Shown piece by piece: positions 7,767-16,046 of a DNA stretch of 64,000 bases. Positions within the stretch are counted from its first letter, which is position 1; every line of letters starts with the position of its first letter. A program made the translations under genes and the position numbers. This DNA comes from Sphingoaurantiacus capsulatus (GTDB taxonomy: Bacteria > Pseudomonadota > Alphaproteobacteria > Sphingomonadales > Sphingomonadaceae), in the NCBI RefSeq assembly GCF_042648405.1, contig NZ_JBHRXV010000013.1, positions 3,880 to 67,879 on the forward strand. Reading direction: 5' to 3'. Under the pieces are notes generated by a model that saw only the letters and a list, made by a program, of their open reading frames with translations, had not been told where the DNA came from and searched no databases.

Positions 7767-9020
7767 TCAGCGCAGGCGTTGCGCGACGCTCCAGTGCAGC
7801 ACGGCGGTGAGCAGGAACACCGGCGCCAGCGCCATCATCGCGATCGACAGACCGTCGGGATAGCCGTGGCGGGTCGCGAGATCGCTGATCCAGCCGATGA
7901 ACAACGGCCCGCACCCCAGGCCGATGAGGTTGGCGACGAGCAGCAGGATCGCCGAGGCCGTGCTGCGCCGCGCCGCCGGGACCGCGTTCTGGACGATGGT
8001 GAGGACGGGCGCGAGATACATCGAATAGAGGCCGAGCGGCACGACGATCAGCGCCAGCGACCAGCCCCAGCCGGGCATCAACAGCGCCACGACATAGATC
8101 GGCGCGCCGATCAGGAAAGCGACGGCGGGCACCAGCGCGTACATGCGCCTGTCGCGCTGCCCCAGCCGGTCGACCAGCGCGCCGCTCGCCAGCATCCCCG
8201 CCGCGAGCGCGAGGCCGGAGGCGAGGCTGTACCAGATCGACAGGTCGCCGAGCGTCATGCCCTTGGCGCGCATCAGCAGCGCCGGCGTCCAGCCCATCAT
8301 GGAATAGCCGACGAACGCGGAGAAACCCGCCGCCAGCGCGGCGCGGACCAGCAGCGGATCGGCGAAGAAGCCGCGCAGCGCCTCGCCCATGCCGACCTGA
8401 TCGGCCACGGCCACGCCGCCATCCTGCTGGCCGCGCTTCGGCTCGGGCACCACCAGCAGCAGCAAGAGCGCGAACACCACGCCGAACAGGCCGATGGCAA
8501 CGAACGCCATCCGCCAGCCCCAGGTCGCCGCGATCCAGCCGCCAAGCGCGGCGCCGGCGGTGATGCCCAGGGGAATGCCGAGCGAGTAGAGCGCCAGCGC
8601 GCCGCCGCGCTTCTCCGGCGGGAAATAGTCGGCGATGATCGCATAGGCCGGCGGCGACCCGCCCGCCTCGCCGATGCCGACGCCCATGCGCGCGATGGCA
8701 AGCTGCCCGAAATTCTGCGCGAGGCCGCAGCCCGCCGAGAACAGGCTCCACAGCGCGCAGGCGGCGGCGACGATGCGCACGCGGTTATGCCGGTCGGCGA
8801 GCCACGCCACCGGCACGCCGAACACCGTATAGAACAGCGCGAACATGAAACCGCCGAGCAGGCCGAGCTGCGTGTCGGAGAGGCCGAGCTCCGCCTTCAC
8901 CGGCTCGGCGAGGATCGCCAGCAGCTGCCGGTCGAGGAAGCTCAAGGTGTAGACGCCGCCGAGCATCACCACCGCAAGGTAGCGCCGCGCGTTCGATATT
9001 TCCGCGTTCGGCTCCCGCAT
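7767..9020 (-). CDS. spinster-family MFS transporter
   Basis: The 417-residue protein has about 12 hydrophobic segments and the MFS signatures LSFLDRQLLAIL in TM1, the loop 2-3 motif WLADRHNRVRI, and FPPEKRGGALALY in the central region. These features are typical of the spinster-like carriers abundant in sphingomonads, often linked to uptake or efflux of carboxylates and lipophilic acids. ATG 9020 follows a GGAGGG site. It is divergent from the GNAT gene across a 23-bp GATC palindrome (9071-9093); a TTGACA hexamer (9077 to 9072 on the minus strand) overlaps that element and could be its -35 box, with a weak -10 (TAGCAC) 17 bp on. Substrate unknown. Confidence 0.8.
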   Translation of the reverse strand: MREPNAEISNARRYLAVVMLGGVYTLSFLDRQLLAILAEPVKAELGLSDTQLGLLGGFMFALFYTVFGVPVAWLADRHNRVRIVAAACALWSLFSAGCGLAQNFGQLAIARMGVGIGEAGGSPPAYAIIADYFPPEKRGGALALYSLGIPLGITAGAALGGWIAATWGWRMAFVAIGLFGVVFALLLLLVVPEPKRGQQDGGVAVADQVGMGEALRGFFADPLLVRAALAAGFSAFVGYSMMGWTPALLMRAKGMTLGDLSIWYSLASGLALAAGMLASGALVDRLGQRDRRMYALVPAVAFLIGAPIYVVALLMPGWGWSLALIVVPLGLYSMYLAPVLTIVQNAVPAARRSTASAILLLVANLIGLGCGPLFIGWISDLATRHGYPDGLSIAMMALAPVFLLTAVLHWSVAQRLR

Positions 9021-9070
9021 CGCGACGCCCTCCGCTTCCCCTCCCCTTGTGCTATCCGTGCAGGCTGATA

Positions 9071-9095
9071 TTGTCAATCGATCGATCGATCGAGG
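9071..9095. promoter_or_regulatory. GATC-rich palindromic operator candidate, copy 1
   Basis: The core TCGATCGATCGATCGA (9078-9093) is a perfect 16-bp dyad flanked by TTGTCAA. The whole 23 bp from 9071 to 9093 recur exactly, in reverse orientation, at 21978-22000 between the two divergent operons of the catabolic island. Position between the divergent MFS and GNAT genes, and overlap with promoter-like TTGACA/TTGTCA hexamers, suggest repressor binding. The nearby TetR protein (9946-10626) is the obvious candidate; that link is an inference. Confidence 0.6.
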
Positions 9096-9105
9096 ATTTG
9101 AACGA

Positions 9106-9879
9106 ATGGCCTTAGCGGATGCTATGGATGTCGCGGACGAGGTGGCGCGCGCGCATGCCGAGATCGGCCGGCTGCTGACCACCGGCCCCGACGTGTGGAC
9201 CGAGCGGCAGCCGGGGGTGAGTGCGCACATCAGCCCGCTGCCTTATGCGGGCTGCAACGGGCTCTATGTGTTCGGACCAGAAGCGACCGCGGAGATGATC
9301 ACCAGCCTCGTCGCACGGGTGCAAGCGTCGGGGCTGCCGTTCACGGTAAAGCTGCGGTCGTCGGTGACCGGGCTCGACGCGATGCTCGACGGCCTCGGGC
9401 TGCACTTCCACGAAGACCTGCCGCTGATGGCGGTCGAGCCGGACGCCTTCCGCCCCGTCGCCTGCCCGCCCGCACTGGCGCTGCGCACGCTCACCGCCGA
9501 TGAGCCGCGCTTCCACATGGACCTGGTCGCCCACGGCCTCGGCAGCCCGCGCGGCGCGCTCGATCTGGTGATGTCGGAGGCCAATCAGGCCAAGCCCTTC
9601 TGGGGCAGCTATGTCGGCGAGGTCGATGGTGCGCTGGCGGTGACCGGCTCGTCGATCGCCGGCGCCGAGCATGCCGGCCTCATCGCCATTGCCACCGACG
9701 ATGACTTTCGCCGCCGCGGCTATGCCGCCGCGCTGACCAGCCGCATGGTCGCCGACGCCTTCGCCGGCGGCGCGCGGCGGGTGTTCCTGCATTCGTCGGA
9801 GATGGGCTTCCGGCTCTACGAGGCGCTGGGCTTCCGCAAGCTCGAGGATCTGCGCGTCTGGGTCGGCGGGCCCGCATGA
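9106..9879 (+). CDS. GNAT family N-acetyltransferase
   Basis: The 257-residue protein has a C-terminal GNAT domain: a beta-4 strand AGLIAIATDDDFRRRGYAAAL carrying the R-x-x-G-x-A acetyl-CoA pyrophosphate loop (~residue 200), and YEALGFRKLEDL near the end. The N-terminal half (DEVARAHAEIGRLL) is a helical region without a clear motif. Start ATG 9106 has GAGGA about 10 nt upstream; the frame is open to 9049 through the palindrome, which is unlikely to be coding. Amine substrate unknown. Its promoter region contains the GATC palindrome shared with the acyl-amide island, so it is probably co-regulated. Confidence 0.75.
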   Translation: MALADAMDVADEVARAHAEIGRLLTTGPDVWTERQPGVSAHISPLPYAGCNGLYVFGPEATAEMITSLVARVQASGLPFTVKLRSSVTGLDAMLDGLGLHFHEDLPLMAVEPDAFRPVACPPALALRTLTADEPRFHMDLVAHGLGSPRGALDLVMSEANQAKPFWGSYVGEVDGALAVTGSSIAGAEHAGLIAIATDDDFRRRGYAAALTSRMVADAFAGGARRVFLHSSEMGFRLYEALGFRKLEDLRVWVGGPA

Positions 9880-9908
9880 TTGTCGCTGCGCCGGCCATGG
9901 CGTAAGGG

Positions 9909-9926
9909 CGATCGATCGTTCAGTCG
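9909..9926. promoter_or_regulatory. weak GATC half-copy upstream of the TetR gene
   Basis: CGATCGATCG (9909-9918) followed by TTCAGTC resembles a shortened, diverged form of the 23-bp element. It lies about 27 bp before the proposed TTG start of the TetR gene, where an autoregulatory site would be expected. The match is short and could be chance. Confidence 0.3.
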
Positions 9927-9945
9927 GTTCGGAGAGGGGAGCCGT

Positions 9946-10626
9946 TTGTCGCCACCGAAGTCAGGCGCCGCGAAAGCCGGCGACGAGACCACGCAGCAGC
10001 GCGTGCTGCGCGCCGCCGTGCGGCTGTTCGCCGAGCGCGGCTTCCACGGCACCGGCATCCGCGACCTCGCCGCCGCCGCCGAGCTGACCACCTCGACGCT
10101 CTACCATTACATGACAAACAAGGATGATCTGCTCGTCGAGATCATGATGGGCGCGATCACCCCGCTGCGCGATGCCGCCGCCGCGATCCGCGCCGACATC
10201 GCCGACCCGGCGACGGCGCTGTGCGCGATCGTCGAGCATCATGTCTGGGCGCATGCGAGCGATCGGCTGGCCACGCTCGTCACCGACACCGAGCTGCGCG
10301 CACTGTCGGGCGATCGGCTGAAGGACGTGCTGACCTTGCGCGACGAATATGAAGGCCTGTGGCGCGGCGCGGTCGAGGCCGGGGTCGAGGCCGGCGTGTT
10401 CAGCACCGCGCACCCGAACCTCGCGGCGCGGGCGCTGCTGCAGATGGCGACCGGCGTGTCGCATTGGTTTTCAGCGAAGGGCCGACTGAAGCTCGACGAG
10501 CTGTGCCGAACCTATGCCGACAATGCGCTGGCCCTGCTGCGCGCGACGGACCCGGACGGAAAGCCGTTGGTGCGGGCGGATTTGAACGTGCCTTCACCGA
10601 CAAGGTATCTTTCCCCTCTCCCTTGA
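9946..10626 (+). CDS. TetR/AcrR family transcriptional regulator
   Basis: The product (226 aa from TTG 9946) has a standard TetR N-terminal DNA-binding domain: RVLRAAVRLFAERGFHGTGI, then the recognition helix region LTTSTLYHYMTNKDDLLVEI (residues ~18-65). The larger C-terminal ligand domain is poorly conserved, as usual. The frame is open to 9880, but only TTG 9946 has a strong ribosome site (GGAGAGGGGA), and that start puts a GATC element in the promoter. It is convergent with the 10-gene catabolic operon and adjacent to it. It probably represses the island through the GATC palindromes and is relieved by a pathway acyl-CoA or acid; this is an inference from location. Confidence 0.85.
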   Translation: MSPPKSGAAKAGDETTQQRVLRAAVRLFAERGFHGTGIRDLAAAAELTTSTLYHYMTNKDDLLVEIMMGAITPLRDAAAAIRADIADPATALCAIVEHHVWAHASDRLATLVTDTELRALSGDRLKDVLTLRDEYEGLWRGAVEAGVEAGVFSTAHPNLAARALLQMATGVSHWFSAKGRLKLDELCRTYADNALALLRATDPDGKPLVRADLNVPSPTRYLSPLP

Positions 10627-10636
10627 GGGGAGAGGG
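10614..10636. terminator. bidirectional terminator-like hairpin between tetR and CocE genes
   Basis: CCCTCTCCC (10614-10622) and GGGAGAGGG (10628-10636) form a perfect 9-bp stem with a 5-nt loop. It straddles the stop codon of the TetR gene and lies 2 bp beyond the stop of the convergent CocE-type gene. There is no long T run. A shared stop for the two convergent transcripts is likely. Confidence 0.55.
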
Positions 10637-10638
10637 AT

Positions 10639-12537
10639 TCAACCGACCGGCTTGCCGTTCAGGCTCGTCCACTGGCGGTCGAACAGCGTCCGCCCGCCGG
10701 TGCTGATCCTGCCCGTCAGGTGCCGCCGTCCCGGCGTCGCATAGCCCGCCGTATCCACCCGGATTTCCTCGCCGCTCGCCAGCAGCAGCTCCAGCTCCGC
10801 CTGCGTGGTGATCGCGGCCGAGGCATGCGCCGCTTCGCGCATCTCGGCGGTGACAATGTGGTGGATGCGCATTCGCCCGCCCTGCGGCAGCTCCATTTCC
10901 GCCTTCATGCCGGCGGTGATCGACACGCCGTTCTTCACGATGTCGCGATTGATGCGGCAGATCGGTTCGGCGCTGACCATCCACGGCGCGCGATTGACGC
11001 CGGTCGGCGGCGCGGGCGGGGTGAAGGCCGTTCCCTCGCCCGCCACCGGCAGGGTGAAGCGGGTCGCGCCGTTCAGGTCGATGCGCTTCTTCCCCGGCGT
11101 CGGCCACAGACGCGGGAAGTCGGCGAGCGCCACCGTCCACCGGTAGTGGTGACCGGCGGGAATTTCATAGCCGGTGGGGAACAGCGCGATGTCGGCGGTG
11201 ACGCGGCGCTTGCCCTCGCCATCGGCACGCACATGCTGCCAGCCTGAGGTGATCAAGGTCGCGCGATCCTGCGGATCGACATGCACCAGCTTCACGCAGA
11301 GATCGACGTCGCCCTCCGCCTCCAGACGGAGATCGAGGTGCGCGCGCGGCGTGCCGACCAGCACCAGCGGCGCATCGAGCGGCACCGAGGTGTAGGTGAG
11401 CGACTTGGCGTCGTCGGCCCCCTGGTCGAACTCGTTCCCGAAGGAAATGCCCATCGGATACCAGAGCCCCGCCCCGGCGCCGACCAGCGCGCGGCCCTCA
11501 TAGGGGTCGGACAGGTCGGTCGCGTGCCCCGCCAGCGCCTTGTCGGCGGCCGGATGGCTGACCGTCGCGGTAACTGCCGGCGGCCACACGCCGTCCGAGC
11601 ACCAGCGCTCGCTGCCCTGCACCCAATACACGACATCGGGCCGATCATCGGCCGGCGCACCACGCATCCAGCGGTCGAACCATTGCCGCAACTCGTCGAG
11701 CCAATGATAGGGCGCATCCGGCACCACATCGGGCGCCGCATGCGACCACGGCCCGGCGAGCAGCTGCTTCGGCGCGGTGCATTTGTCGTAGGCATCGAGC
11801 ATCCCTTGGCAGAGCAGATCGCGCCAGCCGGTCATGAAATAGCTGGGCACCTCGATCTTCTCGACCGGGATGACCCGTTCCTTCCAATAGTCGTCGAAGG
11901 TCGGATGCGCCGGCCAGAGCTGCGCCGAGATCTGGTTGTCGTCGAGCCGCCGCAGCCGGCTGCCCCATGCGTCGAGCCACTGCCCGGCAGGGTCTTGCAA
12001 CCCCGGCGGCGCCAGCTCCAGCGCGACGACGAACGCCGACCAGGCGGCGGCGCCGAGTCCGTTCGGCCCGCCGCCTGGATAGACGAAGTCATGATAGATG
12101 TCGGCGGCGCCATAGATGCTGGCGATTGCCTTCAGCGACGGCGGCCGCTTCGACGCGATGCCGAGCGCCTGCGCGCCGCCATAGGAGGTGCCCCAGATGC
12201 CGACATTGCCGTCGCACCAATCCTGACGCGCCGCCCATTCGACGACCTCGTAACCGTCGTCGAATTCGCGCGGGTCCCACGCCTGATAGGAGGGGCCGCC
12301 CGAGCTGCCGTAGCCGCGGATGTCGACGAGCAGGGTCGCGTATCCGGCTTCGGCGAAGAAGGTCCGCGGATAGGCGGTCGACGCGCCGATGAAATCGTCC
12401 TTCCGGTAGGGATAGAAGATTGCCAGCACCGGGAACGGCCCGTCGCCCTGCGGCAGATGCAGGCTCGCCGCGATCAAGGTGCCGTCGGACATCTTGATGG
12501 TGACGTGCGACAGATTCTCTTCGCGCGAGATCAGCAT
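10639..12537 (-). CDS. CocE/NonD family hydrolase (X-Pro dipeptidyl-peptidase-like)
   Basis: The 632-residue protein combines an N-terminal alpha/beta hydrolase (VDIRGYGSSGG; nucleophile elbow WGTSYGGAQ with Ser118) with a helical cap. The acid and His appear near PYHWLDELRQWFDRW and PWSHAAPD, and a C-terminal jelly-roll domain starts around DAPLVLVGTPRAHLDL. This is the layout of cocaine esterase, glutaryl-7-ACA acylase and alpha-amino-acid ester hydrolases, which cleave esters or amides of acylated amines. No signal peptide is seen, so it acts in the cytoplasm on something the upstream ABC importer brings in. AAGGAGGA sits 7 nt before ATG 12537; the start overlaps the ABC ATPase stop by 7 nt. 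It is the last gene of the operon. Confidence 0.85.
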   Translation of the reverse strand: MLISREENLSHVTIKMSDGTLIAASLHLPQGDGPFPVLAIFYPYRKDDFIGASTAYPRTFFAEAGYATLLVDIRGYGSSGGPSYQAWDPREFDDGYEVVEWAARQDWCDGNVGIWGTSYGGAQALGIASKRPPSLKAIASIYGAADIYHDFVYPGGGPNGLGAAAWSAFVVALELAPPGLQDPAGQWLDAWGSRLRRLDDNQISAQLWPAHPTFDDYWKERVIPVEKIEVPSYFMTGWRDLLCQGMLDAYDKCTAPKQLLAGPWSHAAPDVVPDAPYHWLDELRQWFDRWMRGAPADDRPDVVYWVQGSERWCSDGVWPPAVTATVSHPAADKALAGHATDLSDPYEGRALVGAGAGLWYPMGISFGNEFDQGADDAKSLTYTSVPLDAPLVLVGTPRAHLDLRLEAEGDVDLCVKLVHVDPQDRATLITSGWQHVRADGEGKRRVTADIALFPTGYEIPAGHHYRWTVALADFPRLWPTPGKKRIDLNGATRFTLPVAGEGTAFTPPAPPTGVNRAPWMVSAEPICRINRDIVKNGVSITAGMKAEMELPQGGRMRIHHIVTAEMREAAHASAAITTQAELELLLASGEEIRVDTAGYATPGRRHLTGRISTGGRTLFDRQWTSLNGKPVG

Positions 12538-13265
12538 GGCGAATCCTCCTTGAGGCGCGGGACGGCGTCGAGCAGCGCGCGGGTATAGGGTTGTGTGGGG
12601 GCGCGGGTGATCTGGTCGGCGGGGCCGGCCTCGACCAGCCGCCCGCCCTGCATCACCGCGATGTCGTCGCAGAGATAGCGGACGGCGGCGATATTGTGGG
12701 AGATGAACAGCAGGGTGAAGCCCAGCTCCTGCCGCAGCCGGCGCAGCAGGTTGAGGATGGCGGCCTGCACCGACACGTCGAGCGCCGAGGTGATCTCGTC
12801 GCCGATCAGCACCTTCGGTTCGGCGGCGAGCGCGCGGGCGATGGCCACGCGCTGGCGCTGCCCGCCCGACAATTCGGCGGGGCGGCGCGTGGCGTGCACC
12901 GCCTCCAGCCCGACGAGATCGAGATAGCGCAGCACCTCGTTCGCGGGCCGGCCGCGCGGCAACGCTTCGGCGATGGCGGCAGCGACCGTGAGCCGCGGGT
13001 CGAGCGAGGCGGCAGGGTTCTGGAATATCATCTGCACGGGGCTTGGGATTCCGCGCCGCGCACGCAGCGGCTTGCCGTCGATCAGCACTTGTCCGCCGCT
13101 GAGCGGCACCAGCCCGCAGGCGGCGCGCGCGGCGGTCGACTTGCCGCTGCCGGACTCCCCGACGATGCCGAGCGCACCAGCCCAGGGCACGCTCAGCGAC
13201 AGGTCTTCCAGCACGGTGACGCGGCCGTAGCGGACGGTGATGCGGTCGAGATGAAGCGCGCTCAT
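12531..13265 (-). CDS. peptide ABC transporter ATP-binding protein (DppF/OppF-type)
   Basis: The 244-residue ATPase shows Walker A GESGSGKST (~residue 35), Q-loop IFQNPAASLDP, signature LSGGQRQRVAIARAL and Walker B VLIGDEITSALD (the usual DEP is DEI here), then the H-loop FISHN. C-terminal PTQPYTRALLDAVP is typical of the Opp/Dpp subfamily. It is the second nucleotide-binding subunit of the importer; the first is fused to a permease upstream. Start ATG 13265 overlaps the fusion gene's stop by 4 bp. It lacks the ~60-residue zinc/iron-type C-terminal extension of many OppF proteins, so it is on the short side. Confidence 0.85.
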   Translation of the reverse strand: MSALHLDRITVRYGRVTVLEDLSLSVPWAGALGIVGESGSGKSTAARAACGLVPLSGGQVLIDGKPLRARRGIPSPVQMIFQNPAASLDPRLTVAAAIAEALPRGRPANEVLRYLDLVGLEAVHATRRPAELSGGQRQRVAIARALAAEPKVLIGDEITSALDVSVQAAILNLLRRLRQELGFTLLFISHNIAAVRYLCDDIAVMQGGRLVEAGPADQITRAPTQPYTRALLDAVPRLKEDSPC

Positions 13266-15088
13266 GCGGTCACCGGATGCCAGCAAGCGACATCGTGCAT
13301 CGCGCCGATCGGAGACAGCGCCGGATCGACCGCGCAGGCGTCGCTGGCGCGCGGACAGCGTGGCGCGAAGGCGCAGCCGGGGGCGGCACCGCCGGCAATC
13401 GGCGGCCGGCCGGGGATGGTCGGCAGCGGCGCGGCGACATCGGTATCGAGGTCGATTGCCGAGGCGAGCAGCGCATGGGCATAGGGATGCGCCGGGCCGT
13501 CCCGCAGCGTCTCGACCCGCATGTCCTCGACCACCCGGCCGGCATACATGACGAGGATGCGGTCGCAGCTTTGCGCCACCACCGCGAGGTCGTGCGAGAT
13601 CAGCAGCAGCGCCGCGCCGGTGCGGTCGCAGACCGTGTCGAGCAGCGCCAGCACCTGCTTCTGGATCGTGGCGTCGAGGGCCGTCGTCGGCTCGTCGGCG
13701 ATGATCAGCTTCGGTTCGAGCATCAGCCCCATGCCGATCATCGATCGCTGCAGCATGCCGCCCGACATCTGGTGCGGATAGGCGCGTGATTTCACTTCGG
13801 GCTCGGCGATGCCGACGGCGCGCAGGCGATCGACGGCGCGCGTGTGCGCCTGGTCGCGGGTCAGCCCGCCATGTTCGACGGCGACCTCGGCAAGCTGGCC
13901 GCCGATGCGCTTCACCGGGTTGAACGAGCCGAGCGGGTCCTGGAACACCACCGCGAGCGAGCGGCCGAGCAGATGGCGCGTTGCGTCGTCGGCCGGGCCG
14001 AGCAGCGAGCGGCCGCGAAAGCTCAGTTCCTCGGCGGTCGAGGTGCAGCGCCCCTGCAGCAGCCGCGCGATGGCGAGCGCGGTGAGCGTCTTGCCCGACC
14101 CGGATTCGCCGACGATGCCGACGCGCTCGTCGGGGTCGATGCGCAGCGACACCTCGCGCACCACCGCCGCCGGGCCGTGGGCGGTGGGCACCTCGACGGT
14201 CAGCTTCTTCACGCCGAGCAGCACATCGCTCGAGACGGTGGAGCGGCGATCATCGTGGGCCTCGGCGGCGGCGGGCTGCACCTGACGGATGCCAAGCCAT
14301 ACCGCCAGCGCCTCGCCGATCAGGCTGAAGATCAGCCCGGCGAGCACGATGGCGGCGGCGGGCGCCAGCGACGACGCCGGGCTGACATAGATGCGCGTCA
14401 GCCCCTGGTTGAGCAGCATGCCCCAGTCGTAACGCGGCGCCTCAACGCCCAAGCCGAGAAATGAGAGCCCCGACAGTACCAGCAGCGCGCCGCTGACCGC
14501 GATCATCGTGGTGACCAGCAGCGGCGCGGCGATGTTGGGAATGACGTGACGGACGAGGATGCGGAACGGCCCGACACCGAGCAGCCGCGCGGCGGCGATA
14601 TAGTCGGCCTGCGCGATGCCGGCGCCGAGCGTCTGCGCCAGCCGCGCGAAGCTCGGCAGGATGGCGAGCGCGATGGCGAAGATCGCACTCGACGCCCCCG
14701 CCCCGACGATCGCCGCGACGAACAGCGCGAGCAGCAGCGCCGGGAAGGCGAGCAGCAGGTTGATCGCCTCGGCCAGCAGCCGCCCGATCCAACCGCGCGC
14801 GGTCGCCGCGGCGGCGCCGAGCAGCAGCCCGGCGCTGGCGCCGATCACCACCGCGATCAGGCTGATGCCGAGCGAGAGCCGGCTGGCGACCAGCACGCGC
14901 GCCACGACATCGCGGCCGAGTTCGTCGGTGCCCAGCGGATGCGCCCAGCCCGGCGGCGTCAGCGAGGCGTCGGGGTCGATGCGTGTCGCGGACGCCTCGA
15001 GCACCAGTCCGGCGACGACCATCACCAGCAAGACGCCGAAGCAGGCGAGCAACGTGAGCGCGGCGCGGCGGCGGGCGGGGTCGATCAT
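13262..15088 (-). CDS. peptide ABC transporter permease-ATPase fusion (DppC-DppD)
   Basis: One 608-residue frame joins an inner-membrane permease (residues ~1-275: leader TM, the LGTDELGRDVVARVL segment typical of DppC, about six TM spans and the EAA loop around AARLLGVGPFRILVRHVIPN) to an OppD-type ATPase (~290-608). The ATPase has Walker A GESGSGKTLT, signature MSGGMLQRSM, Walker B LIIADEPTTALD, and the Cys-rich C-terminus GCAFAPRCPRASDAC of OppD/DppD. These are normally two genes. The linker (AAAEAHDDRRST) is short and in frame, so the fusion appears genuine. It partners with the permease upstream and the ATPase downstream; overlaps on the 3' side are 4 bp. Confidence 0.85.
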   Translation of the reverse strand: MIDPARRRAALTLLACFGVLLVMVVAGLVLEASATRIDPDASLTPPGWAHPLGTDELGRDVVARVLVASRLSLGISLIAVVIGASAGLLLGAAAATARGWIGRLLAEAINLLLAFPALLLALFVAAIVGAGASSAIFAIALAILPSFARLAQTLGAGIAQADYIAAARLLGVGPFRILVRHVIPNIAAPLLVTTMIAVSGALLVLSGLSFLGLGVEAPRYDWGMLLNQGLTRIYVSPASSLAPAAAIVLAGLIFSLIGEALAVWLGIRQVQPAAAEAHDDRRSTVSSDVLLGVKKLTVEVPTAHGPAAVVREVSLRIDPDERVGIVGESGSGKTLTALAIARLLQGRCTSTAEELSFRGRSLLGPADDATRHLLGRSLAVVFQDPLGSFNPVKRIGGQLAEVAVEHGGLTRDQAHTRAVDRLRAVGIAEPEVKSRAYPHQMSGGMLQRSMIGMGLMLEPKLIIADEPTTALDATIQKQVLALLDTVCDRTGAALLLISHDLAVVAQSCDRILVMYAGRVVEDMRVETLRDGPAHPYAHALLASAIDLDTDVAAPLPTIPGRPPIAGGAAPGCAFAPRCPRASDACAVDPALSPIGAMHDVACWHPVTA

Positions 15089-15089
15089 C

Positions 15090-16046
15090 TCAATCCACCC
15101 GCAGCGACGAGCGCGGATCGACGCTGACGATCAGCAGGTCGACCACCGCGTTGACGATCAGCACGATCGTGCCGAGCGTGAGCACCAGCCCCTGCGTCAG
15201 CGGCAAATCCTTCTGCGTGATCGCCAGCACCACCGCCGAGCCGAGGCCGGGCCAGGCGAAGACATGCTCGACCAGCACCGTCCCGGCGATCAGGCTGCCG
15301 AGGATGAGCCCGCCAACGGTCAGCGTCGCGGTGAGCAGATTGGGCAGCGCGTGACGCAGGTAGATCGCCGGCCAGCGCAGCCGCTTGGCGCCCGCGGTGC
15401 GCATATATTCCTGCTGCAGCACCTTCACGCCCTCGACGCGGACGATGCGCGCGAGCACGGCCGACGGCCCAAGCGACAGGGCGGCGAGCGGCAGGATGTA
15501 GGACTTCGGCCCCGTCAGCCCAGCGACCGGCAGCCACGGCAACGCAACCGCGAACAGCGCGGTCAGCGCCACCGCGGTCACGAACTCGGGCATCGCCGTA
15601 ACGATCCCGCTCGCCGCGTCGAAGCCGGCGTCGGCGCGCGGGCGGCGGCCATGGCTGGTGACCACCGCCATCGCGAGGCCAATGCCGGCGCCGAGCGGCA
15701 GCACGATCGCCAGCGCCAGCCCGGCGAGCGACAGGGTCGCCGGCAGCCGCTGCGCGATGATCTGCGCAACGGGCAGTTGCGAGGTGAAGGAGGTGCCAAG
15801 CTCGCCGGTGGCGAGGCCTTTGAGATAGGCGCCATATTGTTCATGCAGCGGCCGATCGAGCCCGAGCGCCGTCCGCCGCGCCTCGACCAGTTCGAGCGGC
15901 GCGGTCAGCCCGAGCGAGGCGCGCACCGGATCGCCGGGGATCAGATGCACCATCAGGAAAGACAGCGTCACCAGCAGCCAAAGCGCGACCAGCAGCCGCG
16001 TCATCCGCCGAGAGATCGCACCGGCGCGGGCGGCGAAGGCGCTCAT
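15090..16046 (-). CDS. peptide ABC transporter permease (DppB-type)
   Basis: The 318-residue permease has the DppB/OppB layout: N-terminal TM LLVALWLLVTLSFLMVHLIPGDPV, a periplasmic region with LGLDRPLHEQYGAYL, then further TM segments. The EAA-type loop is YMRTAGAKRLRWPAIYLRHALPN, and the TM near the end is followed by VDPR. ATG 16046 overlaps the binding-protein stop by 4 bp (ATGA). It forms the channel with the permease half of the downstream fusion protein. The frame is open for another 100 codons upstream, but that is antisense-type sequence within the binding-protein gene. Confidence 0.85.
   Translation of the reverse strand: MSAFAARAGAISRRMTRLLVALWLLVTLSFLMVHLIPGDPVRASLGLTAPLELVEARRTALGLDRPLHEQYGAYLKGLATGELGTSFTSQLPVAQIIAQRLPATLSLAGLALAIVLPLGAGIGLAMAVVTSHGRRPRADAGFDAASGIVTAMPEFVTAVALTALFAVALPWLPVAGLTGPKSYILPLAALSLGPSAVLARIVRVEGVKVLQQEYMRTAGAKRLRWPAIYLRHALPNLLTATLTVGGLILGSLIAGTVLVEHVFAWPGLGSAVVLAITQKDLPLTQGLVLTLGTIVLIVNAVVDLLIVSVDPRSSLRVD

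Noticed and set aside
6972..9068. A 698-codon open frame on the plus strand
   Set aside because: It is antisense to the crotonase and MFS genes; the product is Arg/His/Ala/Gly-rich without domains, typical of shadow frames in G/C-rich DNA.
9078..9093. The GATCGATC run as a simple microsatellite or CRISPR-like repeat
   Set aside because: There are only two exact copies, each with the same unique 7-bp flank and in promoter positions; there are no spacers. An operator explains it better.
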